A stretch of 64,000 nucleotides of DNA from Citreicoccus inhibens (GCF_019039035.1 NZ_JAHNZT010000015.1:1-64000), one strand, 5' to 3'; positions 48,110-57,285 are shown, numbered from the stretch's first letter. The notes: generated by a model not told the origin, from the letters alone. Numbers and translations: made by a program.

Positions 48110-48157
48110 TGCCGGGGACGCCCCGCGCACCCGGCCGGCACCGGGCAGACGGGGGAT

Positions 48158-51100
48158 TCACCGGAACAGGCCCTTCTTCGGCGGATTCTTCTTCCGCATG
48201 TCGATGAGGCGAAGTTCCTGGTTGGCTTCCAGATGCTTGGGGTTGGAGCGCACCGCGTCCCGGAAGTGCCGCTCGGCGCGATCCATATCCCCTTCGACTC
48301 GGGCGATGACCCCGAGCTGATAGTGCGCCCGGTCACAGTTGGGGTCGGCCCGCACGGCGTCCGCCATCAGCTGCTTGGCCTTGGGCATGTCCGCCTTGCG
48401 GCTCGGGTCCATGTAGATGGCCCAGGCGCGCGCCGCCAGGTACACCGGCCGCGGGTCCTGCGCATATGCGCGCTCGTAATGGTCCGTGGCCGCGGCGAAG
48501 TCCCGCTTGCGGAAGTAGACCTCGCCCATCTTGAAGAGGTCGTCGGGCGGGCTGTCCGTGCGCGCGCCGGGCCGCCCCGAGGCCTGTCCCGCCGCGGGCT
48601 TCGCCGGAGCCTGGGGCGCCTGCGTCTGCTGGACGTACGCCTTGCGCCGCGCGTCGTCGTAGAGGACCTCGTAGGCCTCGCGGATGGACTCGAAGACGGA
48701 GGTCATCTTCGGGGCGAGCTGCGGCAGGGTCGGCGGCAGGCGATCCGGGTGGAAGAGCTTGGCGAGGCGCAGGAACGCGCTCTTCACCTGGTCCCGCGTG
48801 GCGTCCTGAGGAACGCCGAGCACGGCGAAGTGGTCGCGCTTGCCCTGGAGGTCCGCGTAGCGCTGCTCGATCTGCTGGGCGAGCCGGACCTCGTCGCCCT
48901 TGGGGGCTTCCGTGGGAGGCTCGGCGGCGGCGGAGGGGCCCGGTTCGGTGACGGGCGCGGCACCGGTGGGCGCGGCGGGACGTGAGCCGAGCACACCCAT
49001 GTTCTCCATCGCGCGCTTCAGCAGGCGCTGGCGCCGGAGCTTCGCTGCCTCGTCGGGATTGGAGGGATCTGCCGCCACGTCGTCCTCGTCGAAGTCCCAG
49101 TCGTCCAGGTCATCCTCGAACGACTCGGGGGCAGTCTGGCCAGTTGGGCTGGCGTTGTCACCCGGGAAGGGGGCGAAGCCGAGGGGATCCAGCGCCTCGA
49201 ACGTGGCCTCGACAATGGCCTCGACCGGGGGCTCGTTGACATCCCCGCCACTCAGGCGAACGTCCGAGCGGACGAGGGCCTCCAGGTGGGCATCCACCTG
49301 CTGGAGCGCGGCCTCGAAGGAGGCGGTGAGCGTCTCGGCGGGCTCGGCGGGCTTGTCGAACGCGACGATGCGCCAGAGGTCCTCCTCCCCCGCCCGAGAG
49401 GCCTGGGGCCCCAGCCGGAGCGGAGGTGGCGCTGAGGACGGGAAGCGCGGGGGCTTGACGGCCCAGAGGTCCGGGGTCGGGTCGGTCTCGACGGGGACGA
49501 CGGGGGCGGTCGGAGGCGCCTCGGAGTCCGGAAGGGCTGGCGAGGCCGGGATGACATCGCCCCAGTTCTCGGGTCCCGGTTCGGGTTCGGCCTCCAACAG
49601 CGGCAGTTCCGACTCGGCGGGAGGCGGGGCGGCGTGGGGGGAGGGTTCGTCCGCGAGCCAGGGGTCCAACGGCTGCGTGGCGGAGCGCCGGAGGGCCTCC
49701 TGCATGTCCTGGACGAGGGCGGCCTGCGCGCGCTCCCGAGCCGCCCGGATGGCGTCGGAGTTCTCGGTCAGGGGCAGGTCGAGGCTTGCGGCGGCCTGCG
49801 CAGGAGCCTGGGGCTGAGGCTCGGAGGAGATGATGTCCTCGGGCCCGAGCGACAGCGGCTCCGGCTCCGCCTGGGCAACGGGGGCAGCGGGCACCGCGAC
49901 GGGAGTGAGGACCGGAGGAGCCGAAGGCGAAGCGGGGGCGCGAGTGCGGCGAGGAGGCTCCGCGCGACGAGGGAGGTCACGGGGCGCGGTGGCCTCGGCG
50001 AGGCGCTGGGCCTCGACCTTGCGGGCCTCCTCGGCGCGACGAGCCAGTTCCGCCGCGCGAGCCTCTTCTGCGAGGCGGGCTTCCTCGGCGCGCCGTGCGT
50101 CTTCGGCGATGCGGGCCTCGTGGGCGCGGCGAGCGGCCTCCGCGCGACGGGCCTCCTCGGCGCGACGCTGAGCCTCCGCGAGTCGAGTGGCCTCCGCCAA
50201 GCGAGCCGCCTCGGCCAGTCGACGCTCTTCAGCGAGTCGCGCCTCTTCAGCGAGCCGAGCCTCCTCGGCCAACCGAAGCTCTTCGGCAACGCGCGCTTCT
50301 TCAGCAAGACGAGCCACTTCAGCGCCACGAGCCTCTTCGGCCAACCGAAGCTCTTCGGCGACACGCGCCTCCTCCGCCAACCGAAGCTCTTCGGCGACAC
50401 GCGCCTCCTCCGCCAACCGAAGCTCTTTGGCAACGCGCGCTTCTTCAGCGACACGAGCCTCTTCGGCGACACGCGCCTCCTCCGCCAACCGAAGCTCTTT
50501 GGCAACGCGCGCTTCTTCAGCGACACGAGCCTCTTCGGCCAACCGAAGCTCTTCGGCGACACGTGCCTCTTCGGCCAACCGAAGCTCTTCGGCGACACGT
50601 GCCTCCTCCGCCAACCGAAGCTCTTCAGCGACACGAGCCTCCTCCGCCAACCGAAGCTCTTCAGCGACACGAGCCTCTTCAGCGACACGAGCCTCTTCAG
50701 CGACACGAGCCTCTTCGGCCAACCGAAGCTCTTCGGCGACACGCGCCTCCTCCGCCAACCGAAGCTCTTCGGCGACACGAGCCTCTTCGGCCAATCGAAG
50801 CTCTTCGGCGACACGTGCCTCTTCAGCGACACGAGCCTCTTCAGCGACACGTGCCTCTTCAGCGACACGTGCCTCTTCGGCCAATCGAAGCTCTTCGGCG
50901 ACACGTGCCTCTTCAGCGACACGAGCCTCTTCGGCCAACCGAAGCTCTTCGGCGACACGTGCCTCTTCGGCCAACCGAAGCTCTTCGGCGACACGCGCCT
51001 CCTCCGCCAACCGAAGCTCTTCGGCGACACGCGCCTCCTCCGCCAACCGAAGCTCTTCAGCGACACGAGCCTCTTCGGCCAACCGAAGCTCTTCAGCGAC

Positions 51101-53923
51101 ACGAGCCTCTTCGGCCAACCGAAACTCATCGGCGATGCGTGCTTCTTCAGCAAGACGCGCTTCTTCGGCCAAGCGCAGCTCTTCAGCGACCCGTGCCTCC
51201 TCCGCCAGTCGACGCTCTTCCGCAACGCGTGCTGCTTCAGCGAGACGTGCCTCTTCGGCCAGTCGAAGTTCTTCGGCGACGCGAGCATCCTCCGCCAACC
51301 GAACCTCTTCGGCGATGCGCGCTTCTTCAGCAAGACGAGCCTCTTCCGCCAGTCGAAGCTCTTCGGCGACCCGAGCCTCCTCCGCCAGCCGAAGCTCTTC
51401 GGCAACCCGTGCCGCCTCTGCCAGCCGAAGTTCTTCGGCGATGTGAGCCTCTTCTGCGAGACGCGCTTCCTCCGCCTGTCGAAGTTCTTCGGCGACCCGT
51501 GCCTCTTCCGCCAGCCGAAGCTCTTCGGCGATGCGCGCCTCTTCGGCCAAGCGCAGCTCTTCGGCGACACGTGCCTCTTCCGCCAACCGCAGCTCTTCGG
51601 CGAGACGCGCCGATTCAGCGATGCGGGCCTCTTCCGCCAACCGAAGCTCTTCGGCGATGCGTGCTTCTTCCGCCAAGCGAAGCTCATCGGCGACCCGTGC
51701 CTCTTCCGCTAGCCGAAGCTCGTCGGCGATGCGCGCCTCTTCCGCCAACCGAAGCTCTTCAGCGATGCGCTCCTCTTCGGCCAAGCGCAGCTCTTCGGCG
51801 ATGCGTGCCTCTTCAGCGAGACGTGCCTCTTCCGCCAAGCGCAGCTCTTCGGCGACCCTTGCCTCTTCCGCCTGCCGAAGTTCGTCGGCGATGCGTGCCT
51901 CTTCAGCGAGACGTGCCTCTTCGGCCAAGCGCAGCTCTTCGGCGATGCGCGCCTCTTCGGCCAAGCGCAGCTCTTCGGCGATGCGCGCCTCTTCGGCCAA
52001 GCGCAGCTCTTCGGCGATGCGCGCCTCTTCAGCGAGACGTGCCTCTTCCGCCAAGCGCAGCTCTTCGGCGACCCTTGCCTCTTCGGCCAAGCGCAGCTCT
52101 TCGGCGATGCGTGCCTCTTCAGCGAGACGTGCCTCTTCGGCCAAGCGCAGCTCTTCGGCCAAGCGCAGCTCTTCGGCGATGCGTGCCTCTTCAGCGAGAC
52201 GTGCCTCTTCAGCGAGACGTGCCTCTTCCGCCAAGCGCAGCTCTTCGGCGATGCGCGCCTCTTCCGCGAGACGTGCCTCTTCCGCCAAGCGCAGCTCTTC
52301 CGCTAGCCGAAGCTCTTCGGCGATACGTGCCTCTTCCGCGAGACGTGCCTCTTCCTCCAACCGAAGCTCTTCGGCGATGCGCGCCTCTTCCGCCAACCGA
52401 AGCTCTTCGGCAATGCGCGCTTCTTCAGCCAAACGCAGCTCTTCGGCGACCCGTGCCTCTTCCGCCAGCCGAAGTTCGGCGGCAATGCGTGCCTCTTCAG
52501 CGAGACGTGCCTCTTCCGCCAACCGAAGCTCTTCGGCGATGCGCGCCTCTTCGGCCAAGCGCAGCTCTTCGGCGATGCGCGCTTCTTCAGCCAGCCGAAG
52601 TTCGTCGGCGATGCGTGCCTCTTCAGCGAGACGCGCCGCCTCTGCGACCCGTGCCTCTTCCGCCAACCGAAGCCCTTCAGCGATGCGAGCCTCTTCGGCC
52701 AAGCGCAGCTCTTCGGCGATGCGTGCCTCTTCAGCGAGACGCGCCTCTTCCGCCAGCCGAGCCTCTTCGGCCTGTCGCAGCGCTTCAGCGATGCGCGCCT
52801 CTTCCGCCAACCGAGCCTCTTCAACCAACCGGCGCTCTTCGGCGATGCGTGCTTCTTCCGCGAGACGAGCCTCTTCAACCAACCGGCGCTCTTCGGCGAT
52901 GCGTGCTTCTTCAGCGAGACGCGCCTCTTCCGCCAACCGAAGCTCTTCGGCGATGCGTGCTTCTTCAGCGAGACGCGCCTCTTCCGCCAACCGAAGCTCT
53001 TCGGCGATGCGTGCTTCTTCAGCGAGACGCGCCTCTTCCGCCAACCGAAGCTCTTCGGCGATGCGCGCCTCTTCAGCGAGACGCGCCTCTTCCGCCAACC
53101 GAAGCTCTTCGGCGATGCGCGCCTCTTCAGCGAGACGCGCCTCTTCCGCCAACCGAAGCGCCTCAGCGATCCGCGCTTCCTCCGCCAGCCGAGCCTCCTC
53201 GGCCAGCCGGCGCTCCTCCGCGATTCGCGCCTCTTCCTCCAACCGAAGCGCTTCCGCGATTCGCGCCTCTTCCGCCAGCCGGGCCCGCTCGCGCGCGTCC
53301 CACTCCTCCACGGAGAGCGCTTCCAGCCGCCCCTCTCGCTCTAGGACGTGGAGCAGGGCCTCCTGGGCCGCGGTCAGCGACTCCGGCCGCCGGAACGTCT
53401 CCAACGTCCCGAGCAACTCCAACTCGGACGCATCCGCGGTCCAGGGCTCGCACGCTGCTACATCCATGCAGCGGTACACCCGCGCCCTCGGTGCGTCCGC
53501 GTGGATCGGCTCGAGCGCGGCTCGCACCACCCGCGTCCCCGCGATGGGACGAAACTCCCCTTCCACCGCGCTGGGCTCGAACTCGGCGCCCTCCGCCAGC
53601 TCACTCAGCCGACGGACTTGGGCCAGGACCTGCTGCTCCACCACCACGTCGGGCTCGAGCCCGTACTCCTCCAGCAGCTCTTCGTCCGGGGCCGCCGCGC
53701 CCCCTCGCGCCCAGAGCGCATCCAGGGCCTCGGCCCCGAGCATCCCCCGCTGGAGCAACGCCTGCGTCGGACTCTGATACCCAAACCCGAGCCGCGCGCC
53801 CACCAGGTCCCCCTCGCGCAACAGCAACGAGGAGTGCAGCCCGCCCGAATGCAGCTTCAGCAGCCCGGTGGCGCGGGACTTGTGAGCGGCATACAGCGCA
53901 TCGGCGACCTGCGAGGAGGGCAT
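48158..53923 (-). CDS. Giant DUF4388-like / single-alpha-helix repeat / J-domain / TPR protein
   Basis: A 1921-residue soluble protein. Residues 1-80: DUF4388-like domain (SRATGLLKLHSGG, SSLLLREGDLVGARLG). Up to about 210: globular. About 211-1309: near-perfect six-residue repeat E-E-[AL]-R-[LIV]-A. About 1310-1690: acidic, Pro-rich linker with DDLDDWDFDEDD. About 1694-1764: J domain with HPD (about residue 1725), so it could stimulate an Hsp70. About 1795-1918: TPRs. No signal peptide or membrane segment. The repeat gives a highly charged helix, two Glu per Arg, with E/R pairs at i,i+3 and i,i+4, probably a stiff single helix instead of a two-stranded coil. Start MPSSQVADAL at 53923; no clear Shine-Dalgarno. 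I know no characterised protein of this architecture. Confidence 0.9.
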   Translation of the reverse strand: MPSSQVADALYAAHKSRATGLLKLHSGGLHSSLLLREGDLVGARLGFGYQSPTQALLQRGMLGAEALDALWARGGAAAPDEELLEEYGLEPDVVVEQQVLAQVRRLSELAEGAEFEPSAVEGEFRPIAGTRVVRAALEPIHADAPRARVYRCMDVAACEPWTADASELELLGTLETFRRPESLTAAQEALLHVLEREGRLEALSVEEWDARERARLAEEARIAEALRLEEEARIAEERRLAEEARLAEEARIAEALRLAEEARLAEEARIAEELRLAEEARLAEEARIAEELRLAEEARLAEEARIAEELRLAEEARLAEEARIAEELRLAEEARLAEEARIAEERRLVEEARLAEEARIAEERRLVEEARLAEEARIAEALRQAEEARLAEEARLAEEARIAEELRLAEEARIAEGLRLAEEARVAEAARLAEEARIADELRLAEEARIAEELRLAEEARIAEELRLAEEARLAEEARIAAELRLAEEARVAEELRLAEEARIAEELRLAEEARIAEELRLEEEARLAEEARIAEELRLAEELRLAEEARLAEEARIAEELRLAEEARLAEEARLAEEARIAEELRLAEELRLAEEARLAEEARIAEELRLAEEARVAEELRLAEEARLAEEARIAEELRLAEEARIAEELRLAEEARIAEELRLAEEARLAEEARIADELRQAEEARVAEELRLAEEARLAEEARIAEELRLAEEERIAEELRLAEEARIADELRLAEEARVADELRLAEEARIAEELRLAEEARIAESARLAEELRLAEEARVAEELRLAEEARIAEELRLAEEARVAEELRQAEEARLAEEAHIAEELRLAEAARVAEELRLAEEARVAEELRLAEEARLAEEARIAEEVRLAEDARVAEELRLAEEARLAEAARVAEERRLAEEARVAEELRLAEEARLAEEARIADEFRLAEEARVAEELRLAEEARVAEELRLAEEARVAEELRLAEEARVAEELRLAEEARVAEELRLAEEARVAEEARVAEELRLAEEARVAEEARVAEEARVAEEARVAEELRLAEEARVAEELRLAEEARVAEELRLAEEARVAEEARVAEEARVAEELRLAEEARVAEELRLAEEARVAEELRLAEEARVAEELRLAEEARVAEEARVAKELRLAEEARVAEEARVAEEARVAKELRLAEEARVAEELRLAEEARVAEELRLAEEARGAEVARLAEEARVAEELRLAEEARLAEEARLAEERRLAEAARLAEATRLAEAQRRAEEARRAEAARRAHEARIAEDARRAEEARLAEEARAAELARRAEEARKVEAQRLAEATAPRDLPRRAEPPRRTRAPASPSAPPVLTPVAVPAAPVAQAEPEPLSLGPEDIISSEPQPQAPAQAAASLDLPLTENSDAIRAARERAQAALVQDMQEALRRSATQPLDPWLADEPSPHAAPPPAESELPLLEAEPEPGPENWGDVIPASPALPDSEAPPTAPVVPVETDPTPDLWAVKPPRFPSSAPPPLRLGPQASRAGEEDLWRIVAFDKPAEPAETLTASFEAALQQVDAHLEALVRSDVRLSGGDVNEPPVEAIVEATFEALDPLGFAPFPGDNASPTGQTAPESFEDDLDDWDFDEDDVAADPSNPDEAAKLRRQRLLKRAMENMGVLGSRPAAPTGAAPVTEPGPSAAAEPPTEAPKGDEVRLAQQIEQRYADLQGKRDHFAVLGVPQDATRDQVKSAFLRLAKLFHPDRLPPTLPQLAPKMTSVFESIREAYEVLYDDARRKAYVQQTQAPQAPAKPAAGQASGRPGARTDSPPDDLFKMGEVYFRKRDFAAATDHYERAYAQDPRPVYLAARAWAIYMDPSRKADMPKAKQLMADAVRADPNCDRAHYQLGVIARVEGDMDRAERHFRDAVRSNPKHLEANQELRLIDMRKKNPPKKGLFR
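49985..53310 (-). repeat. Long array of 18-bp-based tandem repeats coding the helix of the giant protein
   Basis: About 3.3 kb of 18-bp units (one hexad each), about 180 units. Higher-order units are visible: 36 bp encoding EELRLAEEARVA between about 50340 and 51130, and 54 bp encoding IAEELRLAEEARLAEEAR between about 52840 and 53160. Near-identical neighbours imply recent expansion. The lack of stop codons in several frames comes from the three-divisible unit and creates long false open frames on both strands. Confidence 0.93.
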
Positions 53924-53933
53924 TCGTATCCGG

Positions 53934-53961
53934 AGTGTAGTCCCTCTCGACCGCCGCTCAA
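53934..53961 (-). promoter_or_regulatory. Candidate promoter of the giant repeat-protein gene
   Basis: On the minus strand TTGAGC (complement of 53956-53961), a 16-nt spacer and TACACT (complement of 53934-53939). It fits within the 46-nt gap after trmL. Transcription would begin near 53927, only about 4 nt before the ATG at 53923, so the message may be leaderless, in line with the missing ribosome-binding site. Confidence 0.45.
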
Positions 53962-53969
53962 CTTGACGG

Positions 53970-54461
53970 TCAGGCCTGCCCGGCCGCCGCCCCAAGTTGG
54001 ATCTGCCGCAGGGCCTCGTACGTCCCAATCCCCACCGAGGTGGACAGGTTCAGGCTCCGGCGCTCGGGCAACATGGGAATCGTCAGGGGCGCCCCCGTGC
54101 CTCCCTCCACCACCTCGGAGGGCAGCCCCGAGACCTCCGAGCCGAACACCAGGTGGTCCCCCGGCTCGAACCGCGCCGAGTACAGGGTCCGCGCCGCCCG
54201 CGCCGAGAACAGCCAGCGCCGAGCTTCCGGGTAGTCCGCCACGTAGGCGTCATAGGTGGGATACAGCCGCAGGAAGACCTTGTCCCAGTAGTCCAGCCCG
54301 GCGCGCTTCAGATGCCGGTCGTCAATGGAGAACCCCAAGGGCTCCACCAGGATGAGGCGGCAGCCCGTCACCGCGCACAGCCGGGCCACGTTGCCGGTGT
54401 TGGGGGGAATCTGGGGTGAGACGAGAACGAGGTGAAGCGGACGCGCCAGGGGCTCAATCAT
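53970..54461 (-). CDS. trmL: tRNA (cytidine(34)-2'-O)-methyltransferase
   Basis: A 163-residue SPOUT enzyme that methylates the wobble ribose of certain leucine tRNAs. Short single-domain form with LHLVLVSPQIPPNTGNVARLCAVTG, HLVFGSEVSGLP and IPMLPERRSLNLSTSVGIGTYEALRQ. Start MIEPLARPLH at 54461. Divergent from the DUF192 gene; the two start codons are 17 nt apart. Confidence 0.94.
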   Translation of the reverse strand: MIEPLARPLHLVLVSPQIPPNTGNVARLCAVTGCRLILVEPLGFSIDDRHLKRAGLDYWDKVFLRLYPTYDAYVADYPEARRWLFSARAARTLYSARFEPGDHLVFGSEVSGLPSEVVEGGTGAPLTIPMLPERRSLNLSTSVGIGTYEALRQIQLGAAAGQA

Positions 54462-54478
54462 GGAGTAGAAGGCGCTGC

Positions 54479-54862
54479 ATGCGCTGGAGGGTGAACAACG
54501 AGACGCGGCAGCGACTGCTCGCGGACCAGGCCGAACGGGCCGAGTCCTTCGTGCAGCGCTTCCAGGGGTTGATGGGGCGCACACTGCTCCCGGTGGGCGA
54601 AGGGCTCCACATCGTCCCCTGTAACTCCATCCATACGTTCTTCATGCGCATCGCCATCGACGTGGCCTTCCTGGACAAGGAAGGGCGCGTCGTCAAGCAG
54701 ATGGCGGCATTGCCTCCCTGGCGGGCCACTTCGGTGTACTTCCGGGCCCACTCGGTGCTGGAGCTTCCGGCGGGTGTCCTCACCGCCAGCGGCACCCAGG
54801 AAGGCGATTTGTTGAGTTTCGAGCCCGTCCGCCCCTCGACCGAGGGCGGGGGGGCTGGCTGA
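54479..54862 (+). CDS. DUF192 family protein
   Basis: A 127-residue protein. Recognised by FQGLMGRTLLPVGEGL, CNSIHTFFMRIAIDVAFLDKEGRVV, RAHSVLELPAG and GTQEGDLLSFE. Length and motif order are normal for DUF192, whose members are often secreted; here no signal peptide is present with this start. Function unknown. Start MRWRVNNETR at 54479. Confidence 0.88.
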   Translation: MRWRVNNETRQRLLADQAERAESFVQRFQGLMGRTLLPVGEGLHIVPCNSIHTFFMRIAIDVAFLDKEGRVVKQMAALPPWRATSVYFRAHSVLELPAGVLTASGTQEGDLLSFEPVRPSTEGGGAG

Positions 54863-54886
54863 CCCCATCCTGGCCGCGCTTGGGTT

Positions 54887-54916
54887 TTGACCCTGTTCGG
54901 AGCGCTTTGTTAACCT
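54887..54916 (+). promoter_or_regulatory. Candidate promoter of the PP2C gene
   Basis: TTGACC (54887-54892), 18-nt spacer, TAACCT (54911-54916). Start near 54922, leader of about 37 nt. Confidence 0.45.
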
Positions 54917-54958
54917 CCGCGGCCACTTCACGCCCCTCCCCTTGAAGAGTCCCCGCGC

Positions 54959-55723
54959 ATGCGCATCGAGGTAGCTGGCAGCACCCACGTCGGGATGAAG
55001 CGGAACCACAACGAGGACAACTACCTCGTGCTCGCGGAGGAGAACCTCTGCTGCGTGGCCGATGGCATGGGCGGTCACTCGTCCGGAGAGATTGCCAGCC
55101 GCATCGCCGTGGACGAGCTGGGTGAGTTCTACCGGATGACGTCCAAGGACCAGGACGCGACCTGGCCCTTCAAGATGGACAAGGCGCGCAGCTACGACGA
55201 GAACCGCCTCTCCACGGGCATCAAGCTCGCCAACGCGCGCATCTTCGAGCGGGCCAGCGCGGACTCGAAGTACAAGGGCATGGGCACCACCATCGTGTCC
55301 CTGCACTTCGCCAGCGACGTGGCCTACGTGGGCCATGTCGGCGACAGCCGCGTGTACTTCTTCCGCGCCGGTACGCTCAAGCAGGTGACGGAGGACCACT
55401 CGCTCCTCAACGACTACCTCAAGGCCAAGAAGCTCACGCCCGAGGAGATCGAGAACTTCCCCCACAAGAACGTCATCGTCCGGGCGCTGGGGATGAAGGA
55501 GCAGGTGCAGGTGGACGTGTCCCGCGTGGAGCCCCAGCAGGGCGACGTCTTCCTGCTCTGCTCGGACGGCCTGAGCGGCATGGTGACGGACGCGCAGATG
55601 CAGGATATCCTCGCGCGCACGCCCGAGTTGGAGAAGGCCTGTGGTCAGCTCATCGACCTGGCCAACGCCGCGGGCGGCAACGACAACGTCACCTGCGTGC
55701 TCGCCCGCTACCACGCCTCCTGA
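54959..55723 (+). CDS. PP2C-family Ser/Thr protein phosphatase
   Basis: A 254-residue manganese-dependent phosphatase. Metal-binding aspartates in NEDNYLV, CCVADGMGGHSSGE, VGHVGDSRVYFFR and CSDGLSGMV ... GGNDNVT; all PP2C motifs are intact. Length and composition are close to Pph1 of Myxococcus xanthus as I remember it, a phosphatase acting on Ser/Thr kinases in growth and development; identity is not proven. It would counteract the many kinases of this lineage. A secreted protein gene follows 37 nt downstream. Confidence 0.95.
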   Translation: MRIEVAGSTHVGMKRNHNEDNYLVLAEENLCCVADGMGGHSSGEIASRIAVDELGEFYRMTSKDQDATWPFKMDKARSYDENRLSTGIKLANARIFERASADSKYKGMGTTIVSLHFASDVAYVGHVGDSRVYFFRAGTLKQVTEDHSLLNDYLKAKKLTPEEIENFPHKNVIVRALGMKEQVQVDVSRVEPQQGDVFLLCSDGLSGMVTDAQMQDILARTPELEKACGQLIDLANAAGGNDNVTCVLARYHAS

Positions 55724-55760
55724 GCCGCCCCTCCCACCCGCCGTCGACCTGGAGGACCCC

Positions 55761-57278
55761 ATGCTGTCGTGGGCTCTCGTGGTGGTTGGCGCACTCGCGG
55801 CGGCGCCGGACTTCTCCGCGTCCCTCCACGTGCGCGGAGAGAAGGGCTCGCCCTCCGTGGCGACCCTCTCCTCGGATGGGCAGCGGTTGCTGCTCGACGT
55901 GGAGGTGGTGGACATCACGCCCGCGGTCTCCGCGGATCCGGTGCACTCGGACCACGTGGAGGTCTGGTTCGCGCTGGAGCACCTGAATGACATCGGCCCG
56001 ACCCGCTTCGTGATGCCGGTCGGGGGCAGACACCTGCTCACCGTGGACGGCAAGGATGACGCGGATGCGCTCGACGCGCTCATCCAGGGCACGGCGGTGG
56101 ACCCGGCGACCGACTCCGAGGGGGCCTCTGAGGGCTGTGAGCCGGAGCGGAAGGCCGCGAGCGCGGAGCTGGGAAAGACGCCCTCCCGGCGTGTCCGCGC
56201 CTTCTTCGGACTGGCCCACCTGGGGCTGTTTCCCGACGGGCGCACGCCCGTGCTCTACGATGCGGAGGCCTACGCGGCTGCCGGACTCGCCCCCGCGCTC
56301 GGCGCCCAGGACATCCGCTATGAAGCCACGAAGACCGAGCGCGGCTATCACCTGAAGGCCTGGCTCCAACCTGGGGCCCTGGTCTTCATCCCTCGGGGCG
56401 AGCTCCAGGCCCTGCGCGTGCGCGTGGACGCCGTTGACGCGGGTGGTCCGGGCGCGAAGGAGGTGCTGCGCTCGACAAACCCCGCGCCCAAGTGGGGCGA
56501 GCCCTCCACGTTTCAAGTGGTGAAGCTGGCCCACCCGCTGACCGTGAAGCGCGTCGAGTCCCTCCCTGAATTGGACGCCCCCGGAGCCCTCCCCGTGGGC
56601 ATCCGAGACGCCTTCGAGCCGCTGCCCAGGTTCTTCATGCGCATGGGCGATGCGTGGCGAGGCGTTGAGTCCCAGGCGGTTCGTCCCCAGAACGACTCGC
56701 GCCGCGTGTGCCGGGTGGAGTTGTCGCGCGTCGCCCAGCACCTCCACAGCCTCTGGGAGTTCGGCCAAGCCGAGCCCGTGAGCGACACGGACTTCACCCG
56801 GGTGAGCGTGACGGACGGGAGCCACCCCGGAACGTTGCTCATCACGAGGACTGGCTCGGGGCCTCGTGCGCTCTGGGTCGCGAACCGAGGAAGGGCCACG
56901 GCCTTCCGATTCAAGGATGGCGCCCCGGGCGTCGTGCTCGAGGAGACAGCGCCCACCATGGGCGAGTACACCAGCGGCCAGTGCGGCGGCACGGACGAGA
57001 CGACGTTGAGCCTCGTGCGGCTGGAGGCAGCCGGCCCCAAGCGAACCCCCGTGCTCACGTGGGGGAGTTGCAGCGCATACATCATGTATGGCCCGAACAC
57101 CCTGACCCAACGCCCGGGCGACCCCGACGCGCCCCCAGAAGTGTCGCTGACCTGGGCGAGCCCCAACGACCGCGTGCGCGTGTCCTTCGGCGAGGGAGTC
57201 GCGGTGGACGTTCGCTGGAAACCAGACGGCACGGGCATCGCGGCCCAGGTCGTGCCCCCACCGAAGAAGAAGCGCTGA
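55761..57278 (+). CDS. Secreted hypothetical protein, CBM9-like N-terminal part
   Basis: A 505-residue protein with a signal peptide (1-15, ending AAAPD). Residues 17-140 have the look of a sugar-binding CBM9-type beta sandwich (LLLDVEVVDITPA ... HVEVWFALEHLND), but the match is weak. The rest is beta-rich without a recognised motif, with five to six cysteines that could form disulfides, and a Lys-rich end (PPPKKKR). GGAGG five bases before the ATG. Same direction as the PP2C gene; its stop is 7 nt from that of the convergent nucleotidyltransferase. Confidence 0.75.
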   Translation: MLSWALVVVGALAAAPDFSASLHVRGEKGSPSVATLSSDGQRLLLDVEVVDITPAVSADPVHSDHVEVWFALEHLNDIGPTRFVMPVGGRHLLTVDGKDDADALDALIQGTAVDPATDSEGASEGCEPERKAASAELGKTPSRRVRAFFGLAHLGLFPDGRTPVLYDAEAYAAAGLAPALGAQDIRYEATKTERGYHLKAWLQPGALVFIPRGELQALRVRVDAVDAGGPGAKEVLRSTNPAPKWGEPSTFQVVKLAHPLTVKRVESLPELDAPGALPVGIRDAFEPLPRFFMRMGDAWRGVESQAVRPQNDSRRVCRVELSRVAQHLHSLWEFGQAEPVSDTDFTRVSVTDGSHPGTLLITRTGSGPRALWVANRGRATAFRFKDGAPGVVLEETAPTMGEYTSGQCGGTDETTLSLVRLEAAGPKRTPVLTWGSCSAYIMYGPNTLTQRPGDPDAPPEVSLTWASPNDRVRVSFGEGVAVDVRWKPDGTGIAAQVVPPPKKKR

Positions 57279-57285
57279 CGCTCGT

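Noticed and set aside
50340-51130. Regular 36-bp repeats resembling a CRISPR array.
   Set aside because: Repeats are directly adjacent with no unique spacers and encode a continuous protein repeat; no cas genes nearby.
49634-53940. Very long open frames on the plus strand (up to 1281 codons) and in another minus frame (639 codons) across the repeat array.
   Set aside because: They are a by-product of an 18-bp repeat with no stop codon in several frames. Composition (RHVPLQRHEPL..., ATRASSANRSS...) is pure repeat translation, there are no domains, and only the minus frame with J and TPR domains is sensible.
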